A DNA stretch of 64,000 nucleotides from Chlorobiaceae bacterium (lineage in GTDB: Bacteria; Bacteroidota; Chlorobiia; Chlorobiales; Chlorobiaceae): assembly GCA_013334525.1 (NCBI GenBank), contig JAAXXK010000002.1, positions 1-64,000 of the forward strand, in the 5' to 3' direction. Numbering within the stretch: the stretch's first letter is position 1; every line of letters begins with the position of its first letter. The notes below the pieces were generated by a model. The model did not search any database. It was not told the origin of the DNA and was given only the letters and a program-made list of their open reading frames with translations. Position numbers and translations under genes: made by a program. Positions 10,503 through 19,202 of this stretch are shown one piece after another.

Positions 10503-11948
10503 GTGGCTGATAAAATCACTTCGAGGCAGGAAGACTATTCACAATGGTATATCGATCTGGTCAGGTCGGCAAAACTGGCCGATTATTCGGATGTCAGGGG
10601 CTGCATGGTCATCCGCCCCAACGGCTATGCCATCTGGGAAAAAATGCAGGCCGCGCTCGACGGCATGTTCAAAGCCACCGGACACGTCAACGCCTATTTC
10701 CCCCTCTTCATTCCTGAAAGCTTCATAGCCAAAGAGGCTGAACACATCGAAGGCTTTGCCCCCGAATGCGCCGTGGTCACCCATGGCGGCGGAGAGGAGC
10801 TGGCCGAAAAGCTCTATGTCAGGCCGACTTCAGAGACCATCATCTGGTCTTCATACAAAAAATGGATACAGTCCTACCGCGACCTTCCCATCCTGATCAA
10901 CCAGTGGGCCAACGTCGTCCGCTGGGAGATGCGCACCAGGCTTTTCCTGCGCACCACCGAGTTCCTCTGGCAGGAAGGGCACACCGCACACGCCACTCCC
11001 GAGGAGAGCCAGGAGGAGGTGATCCGGATGATCAACGTCTACCGTACCTTCGCTGAAGAGTACATGGCCATGCCGGTGATCGTCGGCAGGAAAACCGACA
11101 GCGAGAAATTTGCCGGAGCGGAAGCCACCTACTGCATCGAAGCGATGATGCAGGACGGCAAGGCCCTGCAGGCCGGCACTTCGCACAACCTCGGCCAGAA
11201 CTTCGCAAAAGCCTTCGATTGCCAGTTCCAGAGCAAAGAGGGGGTGCTTGAATACGTCTGGGCGACCAGTTGGGGTGTTTCGACCCGCCTGATCGGCGCA
11301 CTGATCATGGCGCACTCAGACGACAAGGGGCTTGTGCTTCCCCCAAAACTTGCCACACGACAGGTGGTCATCATCCCGATCCTCAGGGGTGACAAGGCAA
11401 ACGTCATCGCGCACGCAAACTTCATCTCCAGGGCCCTGAACAAACACGGCATCCCGACCTTCGTCGACGACAGCGAGCAGAACTCCCCCGGCTGGAAGTT
11501 CGCCGAGTACGAACTTCAGGGCATTCCGATCAGGATTGAGCTTGGGCCTCGTGACATCGAGAACGGCAAATGCATCACCGCACGCCGCGACACGCTCGAA
11601 AAAACCGAACTTTCGCTCGACGAAACGCTGCCGGTCAGGATTGCGGAGATCCTGAACAGCATTCAGCAGAACCTTTATGACCGCGCACTTCGATTAAGGC
11701 AGGAAAACACCGTCGAAGCAACGACCTGGGATGAGTTCAGGGAGTTCGTTGAGAAAGGGTTCGTGATCGCACACTGGGACGGCACGGCAGAAACGGAAGC
11801 CACCATCAAGGAAGAGACAAAAGCCACCATCAGGGTGCTGCCGATCGATGCCGACTATCGTGAGCGCTACAACATGGACGAACCAGGCAGCTGCATCCGT
11901 TCAGGCAAGCCGTCGACACAGAAGGTAGTGTTCGCAAAAGCGTATTGA
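10503..11948 (+). CDS. proS: Prolyl-tRNA synthetase, archaeal/eukaryotic-type short form
   Basis: Charges tRNA-Pro with proline. At 481 residues it is the short form without the editing insertion of the standard bacterial enzyme. Class II motifs are visible: [17 protein letters not shown] (motif 1 region), RPTSETIIW and [21 protein letters not shown] (motif 2 with the TxE loop), and the C-terminal anticodon-binding and zinc-like domain ending KVVFAKAY. The initiation codon is GTG, which matches the family N-terminus. Confidence 0.95.
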   Translation: MADKITSRQEDYSQWYIDLVRSAKLADYSDVRGCMVIRPNGYAIWEKMQAALDGMFKATGHVNAYFPLFIPESFIAKEAEHIEGFAPECAVVTHGGGEELAEKLYVRPTSETIIWSSYKKWIQSYRDLPILINQWANVVRWEMRTRLFLRTTEFLWQEGHTAHATPEESQEEVIRMINVYRTFAEEYMAMPVIVGRKTDSEKFAGAEATYCIEAMMQDGKALQAGTSHNLGQNFAKAFDCQFQSKEGVLEYVWATSWGVSTRLIGALIMAHSDDKGLVLPPKLATRQVVIIPILRGDKANVIAHANFISRALNKHGIPTFVDDSEQNSPGWKFAEYELQGIPIRIELGPRDIENGKCITARRDTLEKTELSLDETLPVRIAEILNSIQQNLYDRALRLRQENTVEATTWDEFREFVEKGFVIAHWDGTAETEATIKEETKATIRVLPIDADYRERYNMDEPGSCIRSGKPSTQKVVFAKAY

Positions 11949-11950
11949 AA

Positions 11951-12389
11951 AGCGTGACTCGGGACGGCGTGACGCGGGACTCGGGACGCGTGACGCGTGA
12001 CCCGTAACTCGCTAAAAGAGGTGAATCAGGTATTCGTTCCTTCTTGGTCCATGACGTCCATGCCGTCTATAACGTCCATTTCGTCCATGATTTTCGTCAC
12101 GCGTCACGCGTCACGCGTTACGAGTTACGAGTTACGAGTTACGAGTTACGAGTTACCTCCCCACAAAAAAAAGCTTCCCCGCGATACAACCTTGCAGGGA
12201 AGCTCTTAATGTTTCAACTATTCAGAATACGTGACACGTGACTCGTAACGGCGTGACTCGTGATATCGCGAAACGCCAACAGGGGTGTTTCTGCTATTCT
12301 TTCCGCCATTCCATCCATGATTTTCCTAACGCGTTACGTGTTACGTGTCACGGGTTACGAGTTTCGCGTCACGCGTCACGTGTTACGTC
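11951..12389. repeat. Heptamer-repeat patch arranged as two inverted pairs
   Basis: This 439-bp convergent intergenic stretch between proS and the peroxiredoxin gene holds degenerate 7-bp units of type YCGTRAC. Units at 11951-12011 read CGTGACG-like and those at 12094-12156 are the complement (GTCACGC, then five consecutive GTTACGA units at about 12117-12156). A second inverted pair lies at 12230-12264 and 12325-12389. The arms can fold into two long imperfect hairpins. Short frames through it are spurious. Confidence 0.85.
12164..12204 (-). terminator. Intrinsic terminator for the peroxiredoxin transcript
   Basis: Read leftward: a perfect 8-bp stem AGCTTCCC/GGGAAGCT followed by eight T residues. 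It lies about 190 bp past the peroxiredoxin stop, inside the heptamer-repeat patch, so part of that patch would be transcribed. Confidence 0.75.
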
Positions 12390-12977
12390 TCAATCCTTGA
12401 AATACTCTTTCAGGCCTTCACCGGTCGGCTTCATGGACTTGTCACCCTTGTTCCAGTTGGCCGGGCATACCTCGCCGAACTCCTCGGTGAACTGGAGGGC
12501 ATCGACCATCCTCAGCACCTCGTCAATGTTCCTGCCAAGTCCGAGGTCGTTGACAACCTGATACTTCACGACGCCTTCACGATCGATCAGGAACAAACCA
12601 CGGTAGGCAATGCCGGCATTTTCCACCTCAACGTCGTATGCCCTGGTTACTTCCTTGTTGATATCGGACAGCAGCGTGTAGGTAACGCCTTCGATTCCGC
12701 CCCTGTTGCGGGGTGTCTGAAGCCATGCAAGATGGGAGAACTTGGAGTCAACCGAACAACCGATCACCTCGACGTTCCTTTTTTTGAACTCTTCGAGCTT
12801 CTCCTGGAAGGCGTGCAACTCGGTCGGGCAGACGAAAGTGAAATCGAGAGGATAGAAAAACAGGACGACATACTTGCCGCGATAAAAGGAAAGCGAACAG
12901 GAATCGACGAAGGTCGTTCCATTGACGACTGCTGCTACGTCGAATTCAGGTGCTTTACGGCCTACGAGTACGCTCAT
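12390..12977 (-). CDS. 2-Cys peroxiredoxin (AhpC/Prx1 type)
   Basis: Thiol peroxidase that reduces hydrogen peroxide and organic peroxides, a likely part of oxygen defence in this anaerobe. The 195-residue protein has the peroxidatic cysteine C50 in DFTFVCPTEL and the resolving cysteine near residue 171 in GEVCPANW, plus the conserved arginine region. The reductant partner is not adjacent. A dyad lies 37-51 bp upstream of its start and may be an operator. Confidence 0.95.
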   Translation of the reverse strand: MSVLVGRKAPEFDVAAVVNGTTFVDSCSLSFYRGKYVVLFFYPLDFTFVCPTELHAFQEKLEEFKKRNVEVIGCSVDSKFSHLAWLQTPRNRGGIEGVTYTLLSDINKEVTRAYDVEVENAGIAYRGLFLIDREGVVKYQVVNDLGLGRNIDEVLRMVDALQFTEEFGEVCPANWNKGDKSMKPTGEGLKEYFKD

Positions 12978-13013
12978 TGATTATCTCCGGTTGTTTTTTT
13001 TGGACAATTAATA

Positions 13014-13028
13014 GGACTAATTAAGTCC
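13014..13028. promoter_or_regulatory. Dyad upstream of the peroxiredoxin gene
   Basis: GGACT-N5-AGTCC in an AT-rich context, preceded by a half-site-like GGACAATTAATA. It sits between the divergent peroxiredoxin and higBA genes, 37-51 bp before the peroxiredoxin ATG. The form is compatible with an Rrf2-type or other redox repressor site; no assignment is possible from sequence alone. Confidence 0.35.
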
Positions 13029-13074
13029 AATATAAGCATCAACCAAATCATTAACAAGAAAAAAATAGTACCCC

Positions 13075-13103
13075 TTGACATCATCGGTACAGAACCAATT
13101 AAT
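13075..13103 (+). promoter_or_regulatory. Candidate sigma-70 promoter for higBA
   Basis: TTGACA at 13075-13080, a 17-bp spacer, then ATTAAT at 13098-13103 (four of six consensus bases), about 80 bp before the higB start. Confidence 0.45.
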
Positions 13104-13181
13104 TGTCAATACGCCTTGTTCCCAATTCGGGATCTCGCTATATTAACAAGGTTGATAACGCAACAATGACCGAATGACGCT

Positions 13182-13475
13182 TTGAGAGTGATTTCAAGAA
13201 AACCGCTTGTGGAGTTCTGGACGAAACACGAAGATGCCGGAGAGCCCCTGAGAGCATGGTTCCGTGAGGCACAACAAGCCGACTGGAATAGTCCCGATGA
13301 TTTGAAAAAGCGATACCCAAGCGCCAGCATCATAAGCCGCAACAGGGTTGTATTCAATATCAAGGGCAACAAGTACCGTTTGATCGTCATGATCAACTAT
13401 GACTACAAACAGCTATTCATAAGGTTTATCGGAAACCATGCCGAGTATGACAGGATCGATGCTACGATAATTTAG
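13182..13475 (+). CDS. higB: HigB-family mRNA interferase toxin
   Basis: RelE-fold ribosome-dependent RNase toxin. The 97-residue protein begins MRVISRKPLVEFWTKH and contains SIISRNRVVFNIKGNKYRLIV and a C-terminal FIRFIGNHAEYDRI, all typical of the HigB_toxin family. The family's MRVI start is reproduced only if TTG at 13182 is the initiation codon; GTG at 13188 is the alternative. The antitoxin gene follows 9 bp downstream. The pair is more AT-rich than its neighbours, which fits lateral acquisition. Confidence 0.9.
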   Translation: MRVISRKPLVEFWTKHEDAGEPLRAWFREAQQADWNSPDDLKKRYPSASIISRNRVVFNIKGNKYRLIVMINYDYKQLFIRFIGNHAEYDRIDATII

Positions 13476-13484
13476 GAGAACACA

Positions 13485-13844
13485 ATGGAGATCAAGCCAT
13501 TAAAAACCGAGCAACACTACCACGAAGCATTGCTACGTCTGGAACAGATTTTTGACGCTGCTCCCGGGACCGATCTGGGCGATGAACTCGAAATTCTCGG
13601 TATTCTGATAGAACAGTACGAAGAGAAGTACTTCCCGATCGATTTACCGGATCCCGTCGAAGCGATCAAGTTCCGTATGGATCAGATGGGACTCGATCAA
13701 AAGGATTTGACTAAAATGATCGGATCAAAAAGTCGAACGAGCGATATTTTGAACCGTAAACGTCCATTATCGATAGGGCAGATTCGTATTTTACATAATC
13801 AATTGAACATACCTGCTGATGTTCTTTTGAAACAGCCCATTTGA
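13485..13844 (+). CDS. higA: HigA-type antitoxin with helix-turn-helix
   Basis: The 119-residue partner of HigB. Residues about 60-105 form an Xre-like helix-turn-helix (AIKFRMDQMGLDQKDLTKMI then SKSRTSDILNRKRPLSI); the N-terminal part (HYHEALLRLEQIFDA, EYE-like helices) is the usual HigA toxin-binding region. It should neutralise HigB and repress the operon. A GGAG-like ribosome site precedes the ATG. Confidence 0.9.
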   Translation: MEIKPLKTEQHYHEALLRLEQIFDAAPGTDLGDELEILGILIEQYEEKYFPIDLPDPVEAIKFRMDQMGLDQKDLTKMIGSKSRTSDILNRKRPLSIGQIRILHNQLNIPADVLLKQPI

Positions 13845-13930
13845 CCGGCTCCTGGTTTGAGCGTTTATTCCGGCAAGGCAATCTGTATCGAGAAAACATT
13901 CAGGCAGATTTCTGTCATCCCTTTTCGCCC

Positions 13931-15232
13931 ATGCGAACCTACTTCGAATTCGAGAGGCTCAAAACAAACTACCGCCAGGAGTTCATCGCGGGTTTGACCA
14001 CGTTTTTCACCCTGTCCTACATCATTGTGGTCAATCCGGCCATCCTCGAAGCCGCCGGCATGCCGCGGGGTGCCTCGATGACCGCCACGATCATGACCTC
14101 AATCTTCGGCACCCTTCTGATGGGCGTATACGCAAAACGCCCGTTCGCCGTGGCACCATACATGGGTGAGAACGCGTTCATCGCGTACACCGTCGTCAAA
14201 ACGCTCGGGTACTCCTGGCAAACGGCCCTCGGGGCGATTCTGGTCAGCGGCGTACTGTTCACCCTGATAACGGTCACCGGACTTCGCAAATGGCTGGCCG
14301 AAGCCATTCCACTGAACCTCAAGTACAGCTTCTCGGCGGGCATAGGCCTCTTTCTTGCGTTCCTCGGCCTGATCGATATGGGCATGATCGCGCTCGGCGT
14401 GCCGGAGGCGCCTGTAAAGCTGGCCAACCTGACTTCTGTTCCGGTGCTCTGCGCGATGATCGGTCTCGTGCTGACCTGCGTGCTGCTCGTCCGCAGGATC
14501 GCGGGAGCCCTGTTCATCGGCATGGTTTCGACCACAGCCCTCATGTTCACGCTCGGCCTGGTCAAAGTGCCTGCGGCCATCTTCAGCCTGCCTCCTTCGA
14601 TCGGACCGCTATTCATGCACGTCGACATCACTGGAGCCATGACCTGGGGGTTCGTCGGCGTCATCACCAGCGTGCTGATCATGGATTTCGTCGATACGAT
14701 GGGAACCCTTATCGGACTTTCGGCCCGCGCCGGCCTGCTCGACAAAGAGGGACACCTGCCTGAAATCGAGAAGCCGATGCTGGTCGATGCCCTTTCGACA
14801 TGCGCTGCGGCACTGTTGGGCACGACCACCGCAGGAGTGTTCATCGAATCGGCGGCAGGTATGGAGCAGGGCGGCAAGAGCGGGTTTACGGCGATCGTGG
14901 TGGCCGGATTTTTCGCGCTCGCCCTTTTCTTCTCACCCATCCTGACCATCGTACCGCCGCAGGCCTATGGCCCGGTGCTCGTGCTGGTCGGCATGTTCAT
15001 GCTTGAGTCGGCGGGAAGGCTCGATTTTTCCGATTACACAGAACTCATGCCGGCTTTCCTGACCATCGTCATGATGCTCTTCACCTTCAATATCGGCGTG
15101 GGCATCACCATAGGCTTCATCAGCTGGACGCTTATCAAGACGCTCACCGGCCGGGCTCGTGAGGTCACTTCCGGAATGTTCGCACTGACGGCGCTCTCTG
15201 TGACCTTTTATCTCTTTTATCCATACCATTAA
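13931..15232 (+). CDS. NCS2/AzgA-type guanine/hypoxanthine permease
   Basis: Multi-pass inner-membrane nucleobase importer. It opens FEFERLKTNYRQEFIAGLTTFF, then LSYIIVVNPAILEAAGMPRG, and shows the family blocks PYMGENAFIAYTV, NLKYSFSAGIGLFLAFLGL, DFVDTMGTLIGLSARAG and GTTTAGVFIESAAGMEQGG. About 12 hydrophobic segments are visible. A longer frame from 13841 overlaps higA and adds 30 unlike residues, so ATG 13931 is chosen (433 residues). A nitrilase-fold gene follows 6 bp later. Confidence 0.9.
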   Translation: MRTYFEFERLKTNYRQEFIAGLTTFFTLSYIIVVNPAILEAAGMPRGASMTATIMTSIFGTLLMGVYAKRPFAVAPYMGENAFIAYTVVKTLGYSWQTALGAILVSGVLFTLITVTGLRKWLAEAIPLNLKYSFSAGIGLFLAFLGLIDMGMIALGVPEAPVKLANLTSVPVLCAMIGLVLTCVLLVRRIAGALFIGMVSTTALMFTLGLVKVPAAIFSLPPSIGPLFMHVDITGAMTWGFVGVITSVLIMDFVDTMGTLIGLSARAGLLDKEGHLPEIEKPMLVDALSTCAAALLGTTTAGVFIESAAGMEQGGKSGFTAIVVAGFFALALFFSPILTIVPPQAYGPVLVLVGMFMLESAGRLDFSDYTELMPAFLTIVMMLFTFNIGVGITIGFISWTLIKTLTGRAREVTSGMFALTALSVTFYLFYPYH

Positions 15233-15238
15233 GAACCG

Positions 15239-16099
15239 ATGCTGAAGTCAAAAATCAGAATAGTACAGTCCGACTGCACCCTTGCGAACTTCGATGAGAA
15301 TCTCGCCAGGCATGTTTCGGCAATCGAGCTGGCCATCAGGGACGGGATGGAAGCTATAGCCTTTCCGGAGCTTTCGCTGACCGGATACAATGTGCAGGAC
15401 GCCGCGCAGGACATGGCCATGCATATCGACGACAGAAGGCTCGAGCCACTCCGGGAGCTGAGCCGTAATATCTGCATCATCTGTGGAGGAATCGAACTGA
15501 GTGACGATTACGGCGTCTACAACTCTGCGTTCATGTTCGAAGACGGTACCGGCAGGAGCGTACACCGGAAAATCTACCTGCCGACCTACGGCATGTTTGA
15601 GGAGCTGCGCTACTTTACTGCCGGTCGAAAAATAGAACCGGTTACCTCCCGACGGCTTGGCAGGATCGGTGTGGCTATCTGCGAGGATTTCTGGCACGTG
15701 TCGGTACCTTACCTGCTGGCCCATCAGGGGGCGAAACTCCTGCTGGTGCTGATGTCAAGCCCGCTGAGGCTTTCGCCCGGCCAGGGCACGCCAGCCATCG
15801 TGTCTCAGTGGCAGACCATCGCGGGTACCTATGCGTTCCTGTTCAGCTGCTATGTCGCCTGCATCAACCGCGTCGGCAACGAAGACAGCTTCACCTACTG
15901 GGGAAATTCATCGGTCACCGGTCCTGATGGATCGGTGGTGGCAAGCGCACCCATGTTCAGCGAGCACAGCCTTGATGCCACGATCGATTTTTCGACGGTC
16001 AAGAGGGTAAGGCTCCAGTCCTCCCATTTTCTCGACGAAGACCTCAAGCTTTTCTCAGCCGAGCTCGACGCAGTGCTGGGGACGAAACGAAAGGGATGA
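15239..16099 (+). CDS. Carbon-nitrogen hydrolase (nitrilase superfamily)
   Basis: The 286-residue single-domain protein has the Glu-Lys-Cys triad: E in AFPELSLTGYN, K in VHRKIYLPTYG and C in GVAICEDFWH. The segment around the glutamate resembles the glutaminase domain of NAD synthetase, but the synthetase half is absent. It starts 6 bp after the purine permease, so the two are probably co-transcribed. An amidase or glutaminase acting on a nucleobase- or NAD-related amide is possible, but the substrate cannot be read from the sequence. Confidence 0.8.
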   Translation: MLKSKIRIVQSDCTLANFDENLARHVSAIELAIRDGMEAIAFPELSLTGYNVQDAAQDMAMHIDDRRLEPLRELSRNICIICGGIELSDDYGVYNSAFMFEDGTGRSVHRKIYLPTYGMFEELRYFTAGRKIEPVTSRRLGRIGVAICEDFWHVSVPYLLAHQGAKLLLVLMSSPLRLSPGQGTPAIVSQWQTIAGTYAFLFSCYVACINRVGNEDSFTYWGNSSVTGPDGSVVASAPMFSEHSLDATIDFSTVKRVRLQSSHFLDEDLKLFSAELDAVLGTKRKG

Positions 16100-16104
16100 G
16101 CCTG

Positions 16105-16965
16105 TCACTCCATCCGGAATCCTGACGGGGTTACGTTGACCCGGAACCGGTCGCGCATCGTATCTGCTGCACAGGCGGCAACTTTGGCGTCGTCGAACAG
16201 CGCGTAAACTGCCGAACCGCTCCCTGAAAGCGAAGAGAACAGTGCACCTGCGTCGAGCAGGCCGTCGCGAACCGTTCGCACTACCGGATAATGATCGAAT
16301 ACCACCGGTGCAAAATCGTTGTCGAAAACATCGAGCACGCTTGTATCGCCTTCGATGCAAAGGCGCGTCGTGAGCGTTTTCAGGTCAGGGACAGGCCGGT
16401 CGAAGCGGGCATAGAAATTCCTGTATGCCCATGCTGTCGGAACCTGCACTTCCGGGAAAACGGTCACCACATGGTACGGCAGGCTCAATGACAGATCTTC
16501 GAGCTCCTCACCGATGCCTGCCGCGTAGGCGAGGCCCTTCATTTCGAGGAAATAGGGTACGTCCGCCCCCAGCCTGACGGCAAGGCGATGCAGGTCGGCC
16601 GAAGGGAGATCAAGCTTCCAGAGCCGATTGAGCGCATTGAGGGTAGCGGCCGCATCGCTGCTGCCACCGCCCAGGCCTGCACCGAAAGGAACCTGCTTGA
16701 CCAGCCTCATCGAAACCCCAGCACTGGAGCCGGAATACTCCTTCAAAGCCCTGGCTGCGCGGATACAAAGGTTGGTGTCGTCTACCGGAAGATCCAGGTT
16801 GGTACACTCCATGCCGATCTGCTCCGAAATGGTGAAATCGAGCGTATCGAACCAGTCGATAGGTGCGAAGACCGTTTCAAGCGTGTGGTATCCGTCAGGA
16901 CGGCGACCGGTGATCAGCAGGCCGAGATTGATTTTGGCGCAGGCTTTGAGCGACAGGTGCTGCAT
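16105..16965 (-). CDS. ispE: 4-diphosphocytidyl-2-C-methyl-D-erythritol kinase
   Basis: GHMP kinase of the MEP isoprenoid pathway, which feeds carotenoid, quinone and chlorophyll-tail synthesis. The protein opens with LSLKACAKINLGLLITGRRPDGYH, has the ATP motif VPFGAGLGGGSSDAAATL and the C-terminal [18 protein letters not shown] at 16974 would add three residues; ATG 16965 fits the family better (286 residues). It converges on the nitrilase gene with only 5 bp between the stops. Confidence 0.95.
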   Translation of the reverse strand: MQHLSLKACAKINLGLLITGRRPDGYHTLETVFAPIDWFDTLDFTISEQIGMECTNLDLPVDDTNLCIRAARALKEYSGSSAGVSMRLVKQVPFGAGLGGGSSDAAATLNALNRLWKLDLPSADLHRLAVRLGADVPYFLEMKGLAYAAGIGEELEDLSLSLPYHVVTVFPEVQVPTAWAYRNFYARFDRPVPDLKTLTTRLCIEGDTSVLDVFDNDFAPVVFDHYPVVRTVRDGLLDAGALFSSLSGSGSAVYALFDDAKVAACAADTMRDRFRVNVTPSGFRME

Positions 16966-17073
16966 AGAAAGCAATTGATTTTATCGTAAAATATTTCCCA
17001 TATTCACTTAAAGGCCGATCAGCAGAACTCCCTCACCGGGCTGCACTTATAAAACTATTGCCACACAGAAAAC

Positions 17074-17910
17074 ATGCAACAGGCGCGCCGTACTCTGCTC
17101 ATCATCACATTGCTCATAACAGGCCTGTTCTATTCCGCCCAACGGCTTACGGCAGCAGCAGCCGAACCTTCGCACGCATCTGAAATTCTGCAGTACGTGA
17201 GGGAAGATAAGGTTTATTTACTGGAAAAAATCCGACGCCAGATAACAAAACCGTCCGAAAAAATGGTTGTGGACGGGCTTTTGTCGGAAGATGGCCCCAG
17301 GGCAGCAAGCCTTTACAGGAAACAGCTGACCGAATATCCTGATCCGCTGATGGACCCGATAAGCCGCTCCAGGCTGGCCGCTTACGTGAAAGCCGTATCG
17401 ACACCGGCCGCCCCCCCTGCCATACCTGCGAAGTATTCCACGGCTGCCAGGCAGGCTCCTGTGGCCGCACCTGCGATCACTGCCCCGGTCGCCAGCAGGC
17501 CCGACTCTTCAGCCCGGAAGCTGACCACGCCACCGGCGGCAAAACCAGCAACCGTCACAAAAACCGTGGCACCTACGGGTAAAGCTGAGCCCACAACTCG
17601 CACGACGGCCCAGGCTGCTGCCAAAGCACAGCCGTCAGAAAAGCCGACAACCACGCCAAAGACTGAATCACCGGCTCCCGCCAAAGCTGCGCTCACTTCA
17701 GGTTTTACCCTGCAGTTCGGAAGTTTCGACAGCGTCGCAAATGCCAACCATCTTGCCGCTCAGCTCTCAGCGAGCGCACCTGCATCGGTACAGAAGATAA
17801 ACGGCATCTACAAGGTCAGGCTGAAGAACATCTTCGCCACCAGGGAAGAGGCGGTTGCCTTCGGACGAACGTTGCCGATTGAGTCGTTTGTGGTAACGAT
17901 CCAGCCATGA
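17074..17910 (+). CDS. Exported SPOR-domain protein
   Basis: A 278-residue protein with an N-terminal signal or anchor (TLLIITLLITGLFYSAQRLTA), a short helical region up to about residue 105, a long Pro/Ala/Thr-rich linker (about 110-208) and a C-terminal SPOR domain (FTLQFGSFDSVANANHLAAQL ... IYKVRLKNIFATREEA). SPOR domains bind denuded glycan strands at division sites, so a periplasmic envelope or division role is inferred. It lies 34 bp upstream of a sigma-54 activator gene on the same strand. Confidence 0.8.
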   Translation: MQQARRTLLIITLLITGLFYSAQRLTAAAAEPSHASEILQYVREDKVYLLEKIRRQITKPSEKMVVDGLLSEDGPRAASLYRKQLTEYPDPLMDPISRSRLAAYVKAVSTPAAPPAIPAKYSTAARQAPVAAPAITAPVASRPDSSARKLTTPPAAKPATVTKTVAPTGKAEPTTRTTAQAAAKAQPSEKPTTTPKTESPAPAKAALTSGFTLQFGSFDSVANANHLAAQLSASAPASVQKINGIYKVRLKNIFATREEAVAFGRTLPIESFVVTIQP

Positions 17911-17944
17911 CCAGAACGTCCGATCCCTTCGAGACCATCGACAC

Positions 17945-19066
17945 ATGAACCGAAGCATCGACATCCTCGGCCACTCGGCCGCAATCCTTCAGCTCAGGGA
18001 ACTTGCGCAAAAGGTCGCCGTAACCGATGTGACGGTGCTTATCACCGGCGAAACCGGTTCAGGCAAGGAGGTGCTTGCCCGCTTTATCCACGAGCACAGC
18101 CGCAGGGCAGGCAAAAGCTTCATTCCGGTCAACTGCGGAGCCATCCCCTCCGGCATCATCGAGTCCGAGCTGTTCGGCCATGAGAAGGGCTCCTTCACCG
18201 GTGCCGTCCAGGCCAGGAAAGGCTATTTCGAAAGCGCTGAAAAGGGGTCGATATTCCTTGACGAAATCGGGGAGATGCCCCTCGAAACCCAGGTCAAGTT
18301 CCTGCGGGTCATCGAAACCGGCCAGTTCCAGCGGGTCGGAGCTTCGGAAACGATCTCCACCGACGTCAGGATCATCGCGGCGACGAACAGAAACCTGCAT
18401 CAGGCGGTCGCTGAAAAGAACTTCCGCGAAGACCTTTACTACCGGCTCAGAAGCGTCGAACTTCAGATTCCGCCACTCAGGGAGCGCGGAGGTGACATCC
18501 TGATCCTGGCGGAACATTTCGTCCACGAATTCGAACGGAAACACACCATAGCTTTTGAAGGATTCAGCCCGGAATCCGGAGAGTTCATGCTTCGTTATCC
18601 CTGGCCTGGAAACGTACGTGAACTGAGAAACCTTATCGAGTCGCTGCTGATCCTGGAGCGGGGCAAGAAAATCACCCCCGACATCCTTGAAAGGCACCTC
18701 TTGCAGAGAAACAGGCACAAAAGCCTGGTACACGACCCGACAAGAACTGAAAAAAACGAATTGAACCTCATATACAGCAGCCTTATCCAGCTCCGGCAGG
18801 AGATCGGCGAAATCCGCCAGATGCTGCAGCAGGTGCTCCCTGCTTGCCAGGCCTCCTCGCCGCTGCTCCTTCCACCCTACCCGGCCGAAGCCTCCGTTTC
18901 GGAAACCGCCCCATCCGAAGAGCCCACGGTTCCGCTTGAAGAGACGGAAAAGAGAAGCATTGCCGCCGCTCTCAGGAAATTCGGAGGCAACAAACGCAAA
19001 ACCGCCCAGATGCTTGGCATCAACGAGCGGACGCTCTACCGCAAGATCAAGGATTACAATCTCTGA
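17945..19066 (+). CDS. Sigma-54-dependent transcriptional activator without a receiver domain
   Basis: A 373-residue enhancer-binding protein made of an AAA+ domain (about 6-240) and a Fis-type helix-turn-helix at the C-terminus (KRKTAQMLGINERTLYRKIKDY). Walker A is GETGSGKE at 35-42. The sigma-54 contact loop reads GSFTGA at 82-87 instead of the usual GAFTGA. A variable Pro/Glu-rich stretch separates the two domains. Having no N-terminal sensory domain, it resembles PspF in layout and may be controlled by a partner protein. Its target genes are unknown. Confidence 0.9.
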   Translation: MNRSIDILGHSAAILQLRELAQKVAVTDVTVLITGETGSGKEVLARFIHEHSRRAGKSFIPVNCGAIPSGIIESELFGHEKGSFTGAVQARKGYFESAEKGSIFLDEIGEMPLETQVKFLRVIETGQFQRVGASETISTDVRIIAATNRNLHQAVAEKNFREDLYYRLRSVELQIPPLRERGGDILILAEHFVHEFERKHTIAFEGFSPESGEFMLRYPWPGNVRELRNLIESLLILERGKKITPDILERHLLQRNRHKSLVHDPTRTEKNELNLIYSSLIQLRQEIGEIRQMLQQVLPACQASSPLLLPPYPAEASVSETAPSEEPTVPLEETEKRSIAAALRKFGGNKRKTAQMLGINERTLYRKIKDYNL

Positions 19067-19120
19067 GGTAACTCGATCAATTGGCTGGTGGCCCGGCAAT
19101 GGGCTTTTAGAGAATAAAAA

Positions 19121-19174
19121 GGACAAAAGGGACTTAAAGGACCAGAAGGACTTAAGGGTTCAGAAGGAAAGGAT
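19121..19174. repeat. Nonamer minisatellite, single arm
   Basis: Six 9-bp units of type GGACNNRAR (GGACAAAAG, GGACTTAAA, GGACCAGAA, GGACTTAAG, then two decayed units) in the convergent gap between the activator gene and lnt. The same family occurs at 22211-22328 and 24597-24738. Confidence 0.8.
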
Positions 19175-19202
19175 ACTGAGGGATGCTGCCGCCTCGGACG
19201 CA

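Noticed and set aside
14017-14949. 310-codon frame opposite the purine permease
   Set aside because: Shadow of membrane-protein codons; composition rich in Met, Ser and Thr without any domain.
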